A DNA stretch of 21,605 nucleotides from RYN-111 sp046723735. GTDB lineage: Bacteria; Actinomycetota; Actinomycetes; Mycobacteriales; SCTD01. The notes under the pieces were generated by a model that did not search any database, was not told the origin of the DNA, and saw nothing but the letters and a program-made list of their open reading frames with translations. Positions 13,988 to 21,205 of this stretch are shown one piece after another; within the stretch, counting starts at the first letter, position 1; each line of letters begins with the position of its first letter. The DNA is taken from positions 1-21,605 of the forward strand of contig JBKOVB010000107.1 in the NCBI GenBank assembly GCA_046723735.1, written 5' to 3'. A program made the position numbers and the translations under genes.

Positions 13988-14301
13988 TTCGAGGCCTCCC
14001 GCTGGCGAGGCGTCCCCTGACGGGCCTGCTCGAACAGCCGGCGCCACGACCGCACCTCAGGGCTGCGGCGGAGCAGCGCCCGGCGCTCGCGTTCGGTCAT
14101 GCCGCCCCACACGCCGTACTCCACGCGGTTGTCGAGCGCGTCCGCGAGGCACTCCATCCTCACAGGGCAGGCGCGGCAGACCACCTTGGCCAAGTTCTGC
14201 GCGGCGCCGCGGGAGAACAGGACGTCGGGGTCACCGGCGATGCAGAGCGCCTCCGCGGTCCACTCGTGCTCGGTGTCCGGGGCGGTGAAGGCGATGGTCA
14301 C
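13984..14301 (-). CDS. wblA: WhiB4/WblA-type Fe-S transcription regulator
   Basis: This 105-residue WhiB protein has cluster cysteines Cys20, Cys42, Cys45 and Cys51 and the turn GVWGG at 63-67. Its diagnostic segments are F-S-R-G-A-A-Q, D-A-L-D-N-R-V-E-Y-G-V-W-G-G-M-T-E-R and P-E-V-R-S-W. These match M. tuberculosis WhiB4 and Streptomyces WblA rather than other WhiB classes. WblA represses antibiotic production and is needed for sporulation in Streptomyces; WhiB4 is a redox-responsive regulator in mycobacteria. GTG 14301 has GAGGAA about five bases upstream. A promoter with a palindrome beside it lies further up. The order BagA-BagB-wblA-ponA2 is the same as Rv3679-Rv3682, which supports orthology. 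Confidence 0.94.
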   Translation of the reverse strand: MTIAFTAPDTEHEWTAEALCIAGDPDVLFSRGAAQNLAKVVCRACPVRMECLADALDNRVEYGVWGGMTERERRALLRRSPEVRSWRRLFEQARQGTPRQREASN

Positions 14302-14350
14302 GGCACTTCCTCACAAGGTCTGGCTGCCAGGGTGCAGGGGCAGTGACCGA

Positions 14351-14380
14351 AACGTAGGGAGTCGTCCCCACGCCCGTCAG
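14351..14380 (-). promoter_or_regulatory. Candidate sigma-70-type promoter of wblA
   Basis: On the minus strand CTGACG (14380-14375) and TACGTT (14356-14351) are separated by 18 bases. They are close to the TTGACA and TATAAT consensus for the principal sigma factor and point toward wblA. The transcript would have a leader of about 40 bases with GAGGAA before the GTG. Confidence 0.48.
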
Positions 14381-14381
14381 T

Positions 14382-14398
14382 GTCCGAACGGACCGTTC
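14382..14398. repeat. Overlapping palindromes upstream of wblA and ponA2
   Basis: GTCCG-AA-CGGAC (14382-14393) and GAACGG-A-CCGTTC (14386-14398) are two interleaved perfect inverted repeats. They lie two bases upstream of the wblA -35 element and about 80 bases before the -10 box of the divergent PBP gene, a suitable place for a regulator serving either gene. The protein that would bind is unknown. Confidence 0.4.
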
Positions 14399-14477
14399 TC
14401 GGGTAGTCCCCTTGCGCCATACCGGGGCGAAGACAGACAACGCGCGCGGGTTGAGCCGCTGCGAGATACGTGCGACA

Positions 14478-14483
14478 TACCCT
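14478..14483 (+). promoter_or_regulatory. Possible leaderless -10 box (TACCCT) for the PBP gene
   Basis: TACCCT is followed by six bases and then GTG 14490, the start chosen for the penicillin-binding protein from its signal-anchor position. No ribosome-binding site precedes the GTG. A TTGAGC at 14451 is 21 bases upstream, rather far for a -35 element. Confidence 0.42.
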
Positions 14484-14489
14484 CGTGGG

Positions 14490-16853
14490 GTGCCCCCCCG
14501 GTCCTCTGCGCTGAGCCGCGTCGCGCTCGCGACGGCGCTGAGCGTGCTCGCCGGCGTACTGCTGGCCGGTCTGGCCTTCCCTGTCGTGGGCGGCCTCGGG
14601 CTGGCGGGCAAGCGCGGTGCGGACACGTACCTGGCCCTGCCGGCGAAGCTGGAGACGCCTGCGCTGGCGCAAAGGTCGAAGATCCTCGACCGCGACGGGC
14701 ACGTCATCGCCACGCTGTTCACCGAGAACCGGGTGCCGGTGCGGCTGCAGGACGTGCCGGAGACGGCCCGGCAGGCGCTGATCGCCATCGAGGACAGCCG
14801 GTTCTACGAGCACCGCGGCATCGACGTGAAAGGCACGATGCGAGCGCTCGCGCGCAACTCCAGCTCGGGCAGCGTGCAGCAGGGCGGCTCGACCCTGACG
14901 CAGCAGTACGTCAAGAACGTGCTCATCGAGAGCGCCCGCAACCGCGCCGGCCAGAACGCGGCTCGCGAGCGGTCGGTCAAGCGGAAGCTCCAGGAGGCGC
15001 GCTACGCGCTCGCCCTCGAGCGCACCATGACCAAGGACCAGATCCTCGAGGGCTACCTGAACATCGCCTACTACGGCGACGGCGTGTACGGCATCGGCGC
15101 GGCGGCCAACCACTACTGGGGCATCCCCGTCAGCAAGCTGTCGCTCGCACAGGGCGCGATGCTCGCCGGGATGGTGCAGAACCCGCGCCGCTTCGACCCG
15201 CAGGCCAACCCGAAGGCCGCCGTCGAGCGGCGCAACGTAGTCCTCAAGCGGATGCGCGAGCTCGGCTACATCACCGAGGCGCAGGAGCACGCGGCCGCCG
15301 CGGTGGGGCTGCGGCTGCACGTGACCAGCGTCAAGAGCGGCTGCGAGGCGCCAGGGGTGGCCGCGCCGTTCTTCTGCGACTACGTGCGGCGTTACCTCGA
15401 GGACGGGCCGGCCGGCGCCGTGCTCGGCGCGACACGTGGCGAGCGCCAGGAGGCGCTGCTCGCCGGCGGGCTCACGATCCGCACGACGCTGGACCGGAAG
15501 GTCCAGCAGGCCGCGCAGCGCGCCGTGGACAGCCAGGTGCCGCGCCGCGACCCGTTCGGGGCGGCCGCGGTGGCCGACGTCGTGGAGCCAGGCTCGGGCG
15601 CCATCCGCGCCATGGCGGTCGACCGCGGGTTCGGCACCGGCCGGGGCCAGACCAAGGTGAACCTCGCGATCGGCGGGTCGAGCGGTTTCCAGGGCGGGTC
15701 GACCTTCAAGGCCTTCGTCCTGGCCCGCGCCCTGCAGATGGGCATCTCCCCGCAGCTGACGCTCTATGCGCCGCAGCGCTACTGCCCGAAGGCCTTCGTG
15801 TGGATCGCAGGCGACGGCAAGTGCGGCCCCTCGAACGCCGGCGACTCGGAGTCCGGGAAGTTCACGCTCGTGAAGGCGACCTGGGAGTCGGTGAACACCT
15901 ACTTCGCGCAGATCGAGGAGCGCACCGGTGTCAGCGCCCCCGTCGGGCTGGCGGAGGCCATGGGCGTGCGTCAGGTCGAGGCGGGCAGCTTCGAGGGCAG
16001 CCACCTCAACAACTACCCGACGTTCGTCCTCGGCGCCTCGAACGAGGTGAGCCCGCTCGCGATGGCGGGCGCCTACGCCACGTTCGCGGCGCGGGGGCTC
16101 TACTGCCCGCCCAACCCGATCACCTCGATCGTCGACAGCGCGGGCAAGAACGTCGCGCTGCCGGCCAGCTCCTGCTCGCAGGTCCTCGAGCAGGACGTCG
16201 CCGACCAGGTCACTGCGATCCTGCGGGGCGTCATCGACGGACCGGCCAAGGGGCGGACCGGCGCCCGGGCCTCCATCGGCCGGCCGGCGGCCGGCAAGAC
16301 CGGGACCACCAACGACAGCACGGCCGCCTGGTTCATCGGCTACACCCCCCAGCTCGCCGCCGCGGTGTGGGTCGGGAAGACCACACCGACCCCGATGCGC
16401 GGGGTCCGCATCAACGGGCACTACTACAAGTCCGTGTACGGCGGGTCGCTCCCCGCCCCGATCTGGAAGCAGCTCATGCAGGGCGCCCTCGCCGGCGTCC
16501 CGGTCGAGCAGTTCGTGACGCCCAAGCGGCTCGACGAGTCGACGCTGGTGACGGTCCCCGACGTCACCGGCCTGCCGACGTCGGTCGCCGCGGACCAGCT
16601 GCGGGCGCTCGGCTTCGAGGTCGTCGTCGGCGCGCCGATCAACGCCGGGCCGCTCGCCGCCGGGCTCGTGGCGCAGACCTCCCCCGGTGCAGGGGCCTCG
16701 GTGCCGGCCGGCTCCACCGTGACGGTGGTGCCGTCCAACGGGCTCGCACCTGCGCCGTCGCCGACCGCCGTACCGGCCTCACCGACACCCTCGCCCAGCC
16801 CGCCTGGGCCGCCCAGCCCCAAGCCGAAGCCGACCAAGAAGCCCCGGCACTAG
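14490..16853 (+). CDS. ponA2: Class A penicillin-binding protein with PASTA domain (PonA2-like)
   Basis: This bifunctional cell-wall enzyme polymerises glycan strands and cross-links peptides. The 787-residue protein has a membrane anchor near residues 9-33 and a GT51 glycosyltransferase domain with catalytic Glu101 in IEDSRFYEHRG, GGSTLTQQYVKN and RKLQEA. The transpeptidase has Ser404-x-x-Lys407 (GGSTFK), S-V-N and K603-T-G. One PASTA domain (about 688-751, starting VTVPDVTGLP) precedes a Pro/Ser tail ending in a Lys-rich stretch. GTG 14490 was chosen over an upstream ATG at 14412 because it puts the anchor at the N-terminus and fits a -10 box six bases upstream. It corresponds to Rv3682 beside WhiB4. 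Cysteines at several sites in the transpeptidase region could form extracellular disulfides. Confidence 0.95.
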   Translation: MPPRSSALSRVALATALSVLAGVLLAGLAFPVVGGLGLAGKRGADTYLALPAKLETPALAQRSKILDRDGHVIATLFTENRVPVRLQDVPETARQALIAIEDSRFYEHRGIDVKGTMRALARNSSSGSVQQGGSTLTQQYVKNVLIESARNRAGQNAARERSVKRKLQEARYALALERTMTKDQILEGYLNIAYYGDGVYGIGAAANHYWGIPVSKLSLAQGAMLAGMVQNPRRFDPQANPKAAVERRNVVLKRMRELGYITEAQEHAAAAVGLRLHVTSVKSGCEAPGVAAPFFCDYVRRYLEDGPAGAVLGATRGERQEALLAGGLTIRTTLDRKVQQAAQRAVDSQVPRRDPFGAAAVADVVEPGSGAIRAMAVDRGFGTGRGQTKVNLAIGGSSGFQGGSTFKAFVLARALQMGISPQLTLYAPQRYCPKAFVWIAGDGKCGPSNAGDSESGKFTLVKATWESVNTYFAQIEERTGVSAPVGLAEAMGVRQVEAGSFEGSHLNNYPTFVLGASNEVSPLAMAGAYATFAARGLYCPPNPITSIVDSAGKNVALPASSCSQVLEQDVADQVTAILRGVIDGPAKGRTGARASIGRPAAGKTGTTNDSTAAWFIGYTPQLAAAVWVGKTTPTPMRGVRINGHYYKSVYGGSLPAPIWKQLMQGALAGVPVEQFVTPKRLDESTLVTVPDVTGLPTSVAADQLRALGFEVVVGAPINAGPLAAGLVAQTSPGAGASVPAGSTVTVVPSNGLAPAPSPTAVPASPTPSPSPPGPPSPKPKPTKKPRH

Positions 16854-16860
16854 CTGGGCG

Positions 16861-17319
16861 TCAGCCCTGGGCGAGCGCCGCCCGGACCGCGGCCGCCACA
16901 CGGCCACCCTCAGCGCGGCCCGCCACCTTGGGCGTCACGACCTTCATGACCTGGCCCATGGCCTGCGGGCCGCTGGCACCGGTCTCGGCGACGGCCTGGG
17001 CCACGAGCGCCGTGAGCTCGTCGTCGCTGAGCTGGGCGGGCAGGTAGCGGGCGATGACCGCTTCTTCCTCGAGCTCGCGCTCCGCGCGTTCCTGGGCTCC
17101 GCCCGCGTGGTAGGCCTCGGCCGCCTCGCGGCGCTTCTTGCCCTCGCGCGCGAGGACCTTGAGCTCCTCGTCGTCAGAGAGCGCGCGCGCCTGTGCCCCC
17201 GCCACCTCCTCGTTGCCGATGGCGGTGAGCACCATGCGGAGCGTGGCCTTCGCGACCTCGTCGCCCGACTTCATGGCGGTCGTGAGGTCGGCCTGCAGGC
17301 GATCCTTGAGCGCTCCCAT
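16861..17319 (-). CDS. GatB/YqeY domain protein
   Basis: This 152-residue protein matches the YqeY family, a free-standing form of the tail domain of the tRNA amidotransferase subunit GatB. The motifs are L-K-D-R-L-Q-A-D-L-T-x-A-M-K-S-G-D near the start, L-R-M-V-L-T-A-I-G-N-E-E, and the late G-P-Q-A-M-G-Q-V-M-K-V-V-T-P-K-V-A-G-R-A-x-G. The exact role is unknown; a link to aminoacyl-tRNA handling is only suggested by homology, although a tRNA gene lies next door. ATG 17319 fits the family N-terminus, while a longer frame from 17382 adds non-family residues. A TAACCT -10-like box lies seven bases before the ATG. The gene converges on the PBP gene with a 7-base gap. Confidence 0.93.
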   Translation of the reverse strand: MGALKDRLQADLTTAMKSGDEVAKATLRMVLTAIGNEEVAGAQARALSDDEELKVLAREGKKRREAAEAYHAGGAQERAERELEEEAVIARYLPAQLSDDELTALVAQAVAETGASGPQAMGQVMKVVTPKVAGRAEGGRVAAAVRAALAQG

Positions 17320-17326
17320 GTGCCGC

Positions 17327-17332
17327 AGGTTA
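17327..17332 (-). promoter_or_regulatory. Possible leaderless -10 box (TAACCT) for yqeY-like gene
   Basis: On the minus strand TAACCT is followed by seven bases and the ATG at 17319, with no Shine-Dalgarno sequence. It diverges from the TAGGCT box in front of the tRNA gene. No -35 element was recognised. Confidence 0.42.
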
Positions 17333-17363
17333 TCCACCTCGTCGGCAGGCTGCGGGTGTCCGG

Positions 17364-17369
17364 TAGGCT
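17364..17369 (+). promoter_or_regulatory. Possible -10 box (TAGGCT) of the tRNA-Pro gene
   Basis: TAGGCT ends 13 bases before the first tRNA base, so transcription would begin about six bases upstream of the mature 5' end. It is the same hexamer as in the leaderless promoters at 11877 and 18012. The -35 region is not convincing. Confidence 0.42.
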
Positions 17370-17382
17370 GGCACGGTTCCAC

Positions 17383-17456
17383 CGGGGTGTGGCGCAGCTT
17401 GGTAGCGCGCTACGTTCGGGACGTAGAGGCCGCAGGTTCAAATCCTGTCACCCCGA
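17383..17456 (+). tRNA. tRNA-Pro (anticodon CGG)
   Basis: The 74 bases fold as a full cloverleaf. The acceptor stem CGGGGTG pairs with CACCCCG over seven base pairs with discriminator A. The anticodon stem CTACG/CGTAG encloses loop TTCGGGA, whose anticodon CGG reads the proline codon CCG, a favoured codon in this GC-rich genome. The T-arm is GCAGG-TTCAAAT-CCTGT with an ordinary TTC. The bases after the discriminator are CCG, so CCA is not encoded and must be added after transcription. The D-arm region GCGCAGCTTGGTAGCGC is normal. Confidence 0.97.
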
Positions 17457-17498
17457 CCGAGCGAGGCCGAGAGCGTGCGCTCACTCGCCCACGACAGA

Positions 17499-17524
17499 AG
17501 AGCCGGCCCCAAGGGGCCGGCTCT
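17499..17524. terminator. Strong hairpin terminator after tRNA-Pro
   Basis: AGAGCCGGCCCC and GGGGCCGGCTCT form a perfect 12-bp stem with an AA loop, and outer ACGAC (17491-17495) and GTCGT (17526-17530) can extend it. There is no T-tract. It lies between the tRNA gene and the converging gene ending at 17538 and probably serves both. Confidence 0.65.
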
Positions 17525-17537
17525 CGTCGTAGGAGCG

Positions 17538-17969
17538 TCAGCTGCCCATGCGGAACGGCTTGGGCGGTGCGGCCAGCTCGGCCCGCGGGCAGTCGGCGAG
17601 CGTGTAGCCGCCGAATCCGAGTGCCTCGTCGCACAGCGACTCGACGGTCCAGCCTTGCGTGGCGCCGGCCTGCGTGATGGTGGCGCGGTAGATGGTGATG
17701 GCGTACCGGGTGGGGGTCCCGTAGGTCACCTGGAGGGTGCCGATGAGCTGCGCGTCACCCGGCACCTCGGCCGAGTCCCAGGCCCGGTCGTAGCGCTGCC
17801 ACAACGTCGGGCTGCTCGACCAGTAGCCGCCGCTGCGCACGTCACGCATCGCGAGCTCGACGAGCACGACACGCGCCGCCTGCTCCGGGAGCACAGCGGA
17901 AGGACGGATCACCTGCTCGACCGCGACGTCGTCGTAGACCGCGGCGGCGAGCTCTTCGAACGGGTTCAC
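17538..17969 (-). CDS. Conserved hypothetical protein (143 aa)
   Basis: I cannot assign a function. The soluble 143-residue protein begins MNPFEELAAAVYDD. Its central part, G-G-Y-W-S-S-S-P-T-L-W-Q-R-Y-D-R-A-W-D, is rich in aromatics, followed by a strand pair (IGTLQVTYGTPTRYAITIYR) and W-T-V-E-S-L-C-D-E-A-L-G-F-G-G-Y-T-L-A-D-C-P-R. From memory, similar proteins occur in other actinobacteria, which fits its ordered look. Two cysteines may pair. GTG 17969 with GAAGGA upstream is preferred. GTG 18011, preceded by AGGAG at a short spacing, would add 14 residues but would abut the -10 box of the divergent peptidase gene. It ends at the shared hairpin terminator. Confidence 0.75.
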   Translation of the reverse strand: MNPFEELAAAVYDDVAVEQVIRPSAVLPEQAARVVLVELAMRDVRSGGYWSSSPTLWQRYDRAWDSAEVPGDAQLIGTLQVTYGTPTRYAITIYRATITQAGATQGWTVESLCDEALGFGGYTLADCPRAELAAPPKPFRMGS

Positions 17970-18011
17970 CTTTGGTCCTTCGGCACGCTCTGCCCGCAAC
18001 TGCAGCGTCAC

Positions 18012-18017
18012 TAGGCT
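18012..18017 (+). promoter_or_regulatory. Possible leaderless -10 box (TAGGCT) for the S9 peptidase
   Basis: TAGGCT is followed by exactly six bases and the GTG at 18024, the same arrangement as for the BagA-like gene. There is no Shine-Dalgarno sequence, which supports transcription starting at the start codon. Confidence 0.52.
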
Positions 18018-18023
18018 CCTGCC

Positions 18024-19787
18024 GTGACCGATTCCTCACCTGCGCCTGCGGCTTGGGTGGCGCGCTTCCGCGCGGCCCGGGTCTCGCTCCCGGAGTGGGC
18101 GGAGGACGCGCCGCACCGCTGCCTGTACGCCGGGAACGCGACCGGCACCTTCGAGCTCTACACCTGGGACCGCAGCACCGGCGTCACGCACCAGGCCACC
18201 AGCCGGCCGGAGGGCACCACCCACGGCCTGCTGTCCCCCGACGGCACCTGGCTGTGGTGGTTCGACGACAACGACGGTGACGAGTTCGGCGTCTGGCGGC
18301 GGCAGCCCTTCGAAGGCGGTACGCCGGAGGAGGCCGCGCCCGGCGTGCCAGCCGGCTACTCGGCCGGCTGCGAAGTGGGTCGGGCGCTGGCCGTCGTGGG
18401 CACCAGCACCGACGAGGGGACGACGGTGCACGTCGTACGGCCGTCCGGCACCACCCTGCTGTACGCCAGCGAGCACGACGCGGACGTAGCCGCGCTCTCG
18501 CGCGACGACCGGCTCGTCCTGCTGGAGCACTCCGAGCACGGGGACTCGCGACACCGGGCGCTGCGCGTGCTCAGCGTGGACGGTGACGTGGTCGGCGACC
18601 TGTGGGACGGCGAGGGCTACGGGTTGCACGGCATCGAGCTGTCTCGCGACGGCCGCACCGTGCTCGCCCTGCACGAGCGGGGCGGTCGGCCGGAGCCACT
18701 GCTGTGGGACCTCGCGAGCGGCGACGTGCGGCGCCTCGCGCTCCCGCTCGAGGGCGACCTGTCGGCCCAGCTCACGGTGGAGGGCGACGCGCTCCTCGTG
18801 CTCGCGGAGGCCCGCGGCCGGGCGACCCTGCACCGAGTCAGCCTCGAGGGCGAGGTGACCCCCCTCGTCACGGGTGAGGGCACCGTCACCGACGCGACGC
18901 CGCGACCTGGGAGCGGCGTGGAGTACGCGTGGTCCTCCGCGGCGACCCCGCAGACGATCAGGGCGCTGTCGGGCGACGTCGTGCTGAGCCCGCCCGGACC
19001 GCCTGCGCCACCGTCCGTGCCGGTGACCGATGTCGTCGTGGACGGACCCGGAGGACCGGTGCACGCGCTCGTCGCCCGGCCCGCCGGGGAGGGGCCGGTG
19101 CCGACCGTGTTCCTGGTGCACGGTGGCCCGACCTGGCACGACAGCGACGTGTTCCAGGCCGACCGGGCGGCATGGGTCGACCTGGGCTGCGCCGTCGTGC
19201 AGGTCAACTACCGCGGGTCCACCGGGTACGGCGCGGCTTGGCGCGACGCCAACGAGGGCCGGCCCGGCCTGACCGAGCTGGAGGACCTGGCTGCCGTGCG
19301 GCAGTGGGCCGTGTCGTCGGGGCTCGCGTCGTCGTGCGTGCTGACCGGGGGCTCGTGGGGCGGGTACCTGACGCTGCTCGGGCTCGGCGTGCAGCCGGCG
19401 CTGTGGGACGTCGGCGTGGCGGCCGTGCCGGTGGCCGACTACGTGGCGGCGTACGAGGACGAGATGGAGCAGCTGCGAGCCTTCGACCGCTCCCTGTTCG
19501 GGGGCTCGCCGGAGGAGCTGCCCGAGCTGTACGCGCGCTGCTCGCCGCTGACCTACGTCGACGCGGTGCGCGTCCCGGTGCTGGTCCTCGCGGGCCAGAA
19601 CGACCCGCGTTGCCCCATCCGGCAGATCGAGAACTGGCTGGCCGCTGCCGTGGAGGCCGGCAAGGAGGTGGAGGTGTACCGCTACGACGCGGGTCACGGC
19701 TCGCTGGTGGTGGAGGAGCGGATCCGGCAGATGCGGGCCGAGCTCGCGTTCGTCGCCCGCCACGTCGGCCTCCCGGCTCCCGCCTGA
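18024..19787 (+). CDS. S9 family (prolyl oligopeptidase-like) serine peptidase
   Basis: The 587-residue protein has an N-terminal beta-propeller-like half, with repeated L-S-x-D-G-x-x-V/W and W-D motifs up to about residue 330. A C-terminal alpha/beta hydrolase domain follows, with the oxyanion motif V-H-G-G-P. The catalytic triad is Ser444 (G-G-S-W-G-G-Y), Asp527 (G-Q-N-D-P-R-C-P) and His558 (D-A-G-H-G-S). This is the acylaminoacyl-peptidase/oligopeptidase layout, in which the propeller limits access to short peptides. No signal peptide is seen, so it should act in the cytoplasm on oligopeptides, perhaps N-acylated ones; the exact specificity is not readable. GTG 18024 directly follows a leaderless-type -10 box. 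It converges on the PLP decarboxylase gene across a hairpin. Confidence 0.94.
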   Translation: MTDSSPAPAAWVARFRAARVSLPEWAEDAPHRCLYAGNATGTFELYTWDRSTGVTHQATSRPEGTTHGLLSPDGTWLWWFDDNDGDEFGVWRRQPFEGGTPEEAAPGVPAGYSAGCEVGRALAVVGTSTDEGTTVHVVRPSGTTLLYASEHDADVAALSRDDRLVLLEHSEHGDSRHRALRVLSVDGDVVGDLWDGEGYGLHGIELSRDGRTVLALHERGGRPEPLLWDLASGDVRRLALPLEGDLSAQLTVEGDALLVLAEARGRATLHRVSLEGEVTPLVTGEGTVTDATPRPGSGVEYAWSSAATPQTIRALSGDVVLSPPGPPAPPSVPVTDVVVDGPGGPVHALVARPAGEGPVPTVFLVHGGPTWHDSDVFQADRAAWVDLGCAVVQVNYRGSTGYGAAWRDANEGRPGLTELEDLAAVRQWAVSSGLASSCVLTGGSWGGYLTLLGLGVQPALWDVGVAAVPVADYVAAYEDEMEQLRAFDRSLFGGSPEELPELYARCSPLTYVDAVRVPVLVLAGQNDPRCPIRQIENWLAAAVEAGKEVEVYRYDAGHGSLVVEERIRQMRAELAFVARHVGLPAPA

Positions 19788-19788
19788 G

Positions 19789-19814
19789 GGCCGACCGGCT
19801 CGGCCGGTCAGGCC
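19789..19814. terminator. Hairpin between convergent peptidase and decarboxylase genes
   Basis: GGCC-GACCGG and CCGGTC-A-GGCC pair around a CTCGG loop, with one bulged A. It starts two bases after the peptidase stop and includes the stop codon of the minus-strand decarboxylase gene. Without a T-tract, its strength as a bidirectional terminator is uncertain. Confidence 0.42.
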
Positions 19815-21172
19815 AAGGCCCGTCGTACGGCGGCAAGGGTCATCGCGACGTCGGCCGCATCGGTCGCGGCGTTGCTCACGGAGACCCGGAGCACGGGCCG
19901 GTCGTGCCAGTGCGACCCAGTGATCCACGCGGTGCCGTCCTCCTGCAGCCGCCGCTGCACGGCGGCAGTCCGGTCCGCGTCCCCTACGGCGAAGGTGACC
20001 TGGGTGAAGACCACGTCGTTGAGCACGTCGACGCCAGGGATCTCGTCCAGACCGGACGCCATCGCCTGCGCTTGCTCCACGAGCCCGTCCACGAGGGCGG
20101 CGACGCCGTCCCGGCCGAGGCAACGCAGCGCCGCCCAGGTCGGGACGCCGCGGGCACGGCGCGACAGCTCGGGCACCACGTCGACCGGGTCGCCCAGGCC
20201 GGAGGCGATGAGGTAGGCGCCGTGCACCGACATGGCGGCCTTGACCGCGGCCGGGTCGCGGACGATCGCGACGCCGCAGTCGTAGGGGACGTTCAGGGTC
20301 TTGTGCCCGTCGGTGCCCCAGGAGTCGGCGAGATCCACCCCGTCGACGAGGTCGCGCAGCCGCGGTGACGCCGCAGCCCACAGTCCGAAAGCGCCGTCGA
20401 CGTGCACCCACGCGCCGTGCTCGTGGGCGATCGGCACCAGCTCGCGGAACGGGTCGCAGTCGCCGGAGTGGATGTTGCCGGCCTGCAGCACGACGACGGT
20501 GGGGCCCGACGGCTCCCGGGCCAGGGCTTCGCGAAGGGCGTCGGCCCGCATCCGCCCGCGGTCGTCGGCGGCGACGGGTTCGGGCGCGCCGAGGCCGAGG
20601 TAGCGCAGCCCGAGGTCGATCGTGTCGTGCCGCTCCGCCCCGACGAGCACACGCACCCGCGGGGCGCCGAACAGCCCGTCGCGGTCCAGGTCCCAGCCGT
20701 GCTTCGCGAGCACCTGGTGGCGGCCCGCGGCCAGCCCGGTGAAGTTGGCCATCGTCGCGCCGGTGGCGAAGCCGACGGCGGAGCCCTCGGGCAGCCCGAG
20801 CAGCTCGACCAGCCACCGCCCGGCGACCTCCTCCAGGGCGACCGTTGCGGGGGCGAGGACCCGCAGGCCGCAGTTCTGGTCCCAGGCGCTGACGAGCCAG
20901 TCCGCGGCGAGCGCGACGGGGAGGCTGCCGCCGATGACAAACCCGAAGAACCGGCCCGAGCCGGTGGCGGCGAGGCCCGGTTCGGCCGCCGCCACGAGCT
21001 GGTCCACCACCTCGACCGGGTCCGTGGGTGCGCCGGGCAGCTCTGTGCCGAGCGCGGCGAGCACCGCCTCCGCGTCGACGGCCGCCGGCACCGGGCGGTC
21101 CGGGACGGAGTGCAGCCAGCCGAGCGCGTGCTCGACGGCGCGGGTGAGGACGGCGTCGTAGGCGTGGCCCAT
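19808..21172 (-). CDS. PLP-dependent group II amino-acid decarboxylase family protein
   Basis: The 454-residue fold-type I PLP enzyme has the motif H-V-D259-G-A-F-G, whose Asp contacts the cofactor nitrogen. The Schiff-base Lys291 is in D-G-H-K-T-L-N-V-P-Y-D-C-G. G-F-A-T-G-A-T-M-A-N-F near 135-145 would hold the phosphate. G-R-F-F-G-F-V at 73-79 and the A-D-W-L-V-S-A-W-D-Q-N segment also fit the aromatic-L-amino-acid/glutamate decarboxylase superfamily. The substrate is not readable. The usual aromatic-binding signature is not obvious, and the stacking histidine would be in E-R-H-D-T-I-D. ATG 21172 has only a weak AGAG upstream. It lies 33 bases downstream of the repeat-tailed gene on the same strand and may share a transcript with it. 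Confidence 0.92.
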   Translation of the reverse strand: MGHAYDAVLTRAVEHALGWLHSVPDRPVPAAVDAEAVLAALGTELPGAPTDPVEVVDQLVAAAEPGLAATGSGRFFGFVIGGSLPVALAADWLVSAWDQNCGLRVLAPATVALEEVAGRWLVELLGLPEGSAVGFATGATMANFTGLAAGRHQVLAKHGWDLDRDGLFGAPRVRVLVGAERHDTIDLGLRYLGLGAPEPVAADDRGRMRADALREALAREPSGPTVVVLQAGNIHSGDCDPFRELVPIAHEHGAWVHVDGAFGLWAAASPRLRDLVDGVDLADSWGTDGHKTLNVPYDCGVAIVRDPAAVKAAMSVHGAYLIASGLGDPVDVVPELSRRARGVPTWAALRCLGRDGVAALVDGLVEQAQAMASGLDEIPGVDVLNDVVFTQVTFAVGDADRTAAVQRRLQEDGTAWITGSHWHDRPVLRVSVSNAATDAADVAMTLAAVRRALA

Positions 21173-21205
21173 GCCGCGACTCTGCCACCGGCGCAGGCCG
21201 ACGCC

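Noticed and set aside
14099..17047. Long open frames over the PBP gene on both strands (982 residues plus, 707 residues minus)
   Set aside because: The overlapping PBP frame has complete GT51, transpeptidase and PASTA motifs; the alternatives show no recognisable domain and low-complexity composition.
17330..17337. TTATCCAC, resembling a DnaA box
   Set aside because: It is a single copy with no cluster, no AT-rich stretch and no dnaA/dnaN nearby. On the other strand it overlaps the TAACCT box proposed for the yqeY-like gene.
18036..21188. A 1050-residue open frame on the minus strand
   Set aside because: It is antisense to the S9 peptidase and out of frame over the PLP decarboxylase, both of which have full catalytic motifs. 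Its Arg/Gly/Ala/Pro-rich composition is typical of GC-rich shadow frames.
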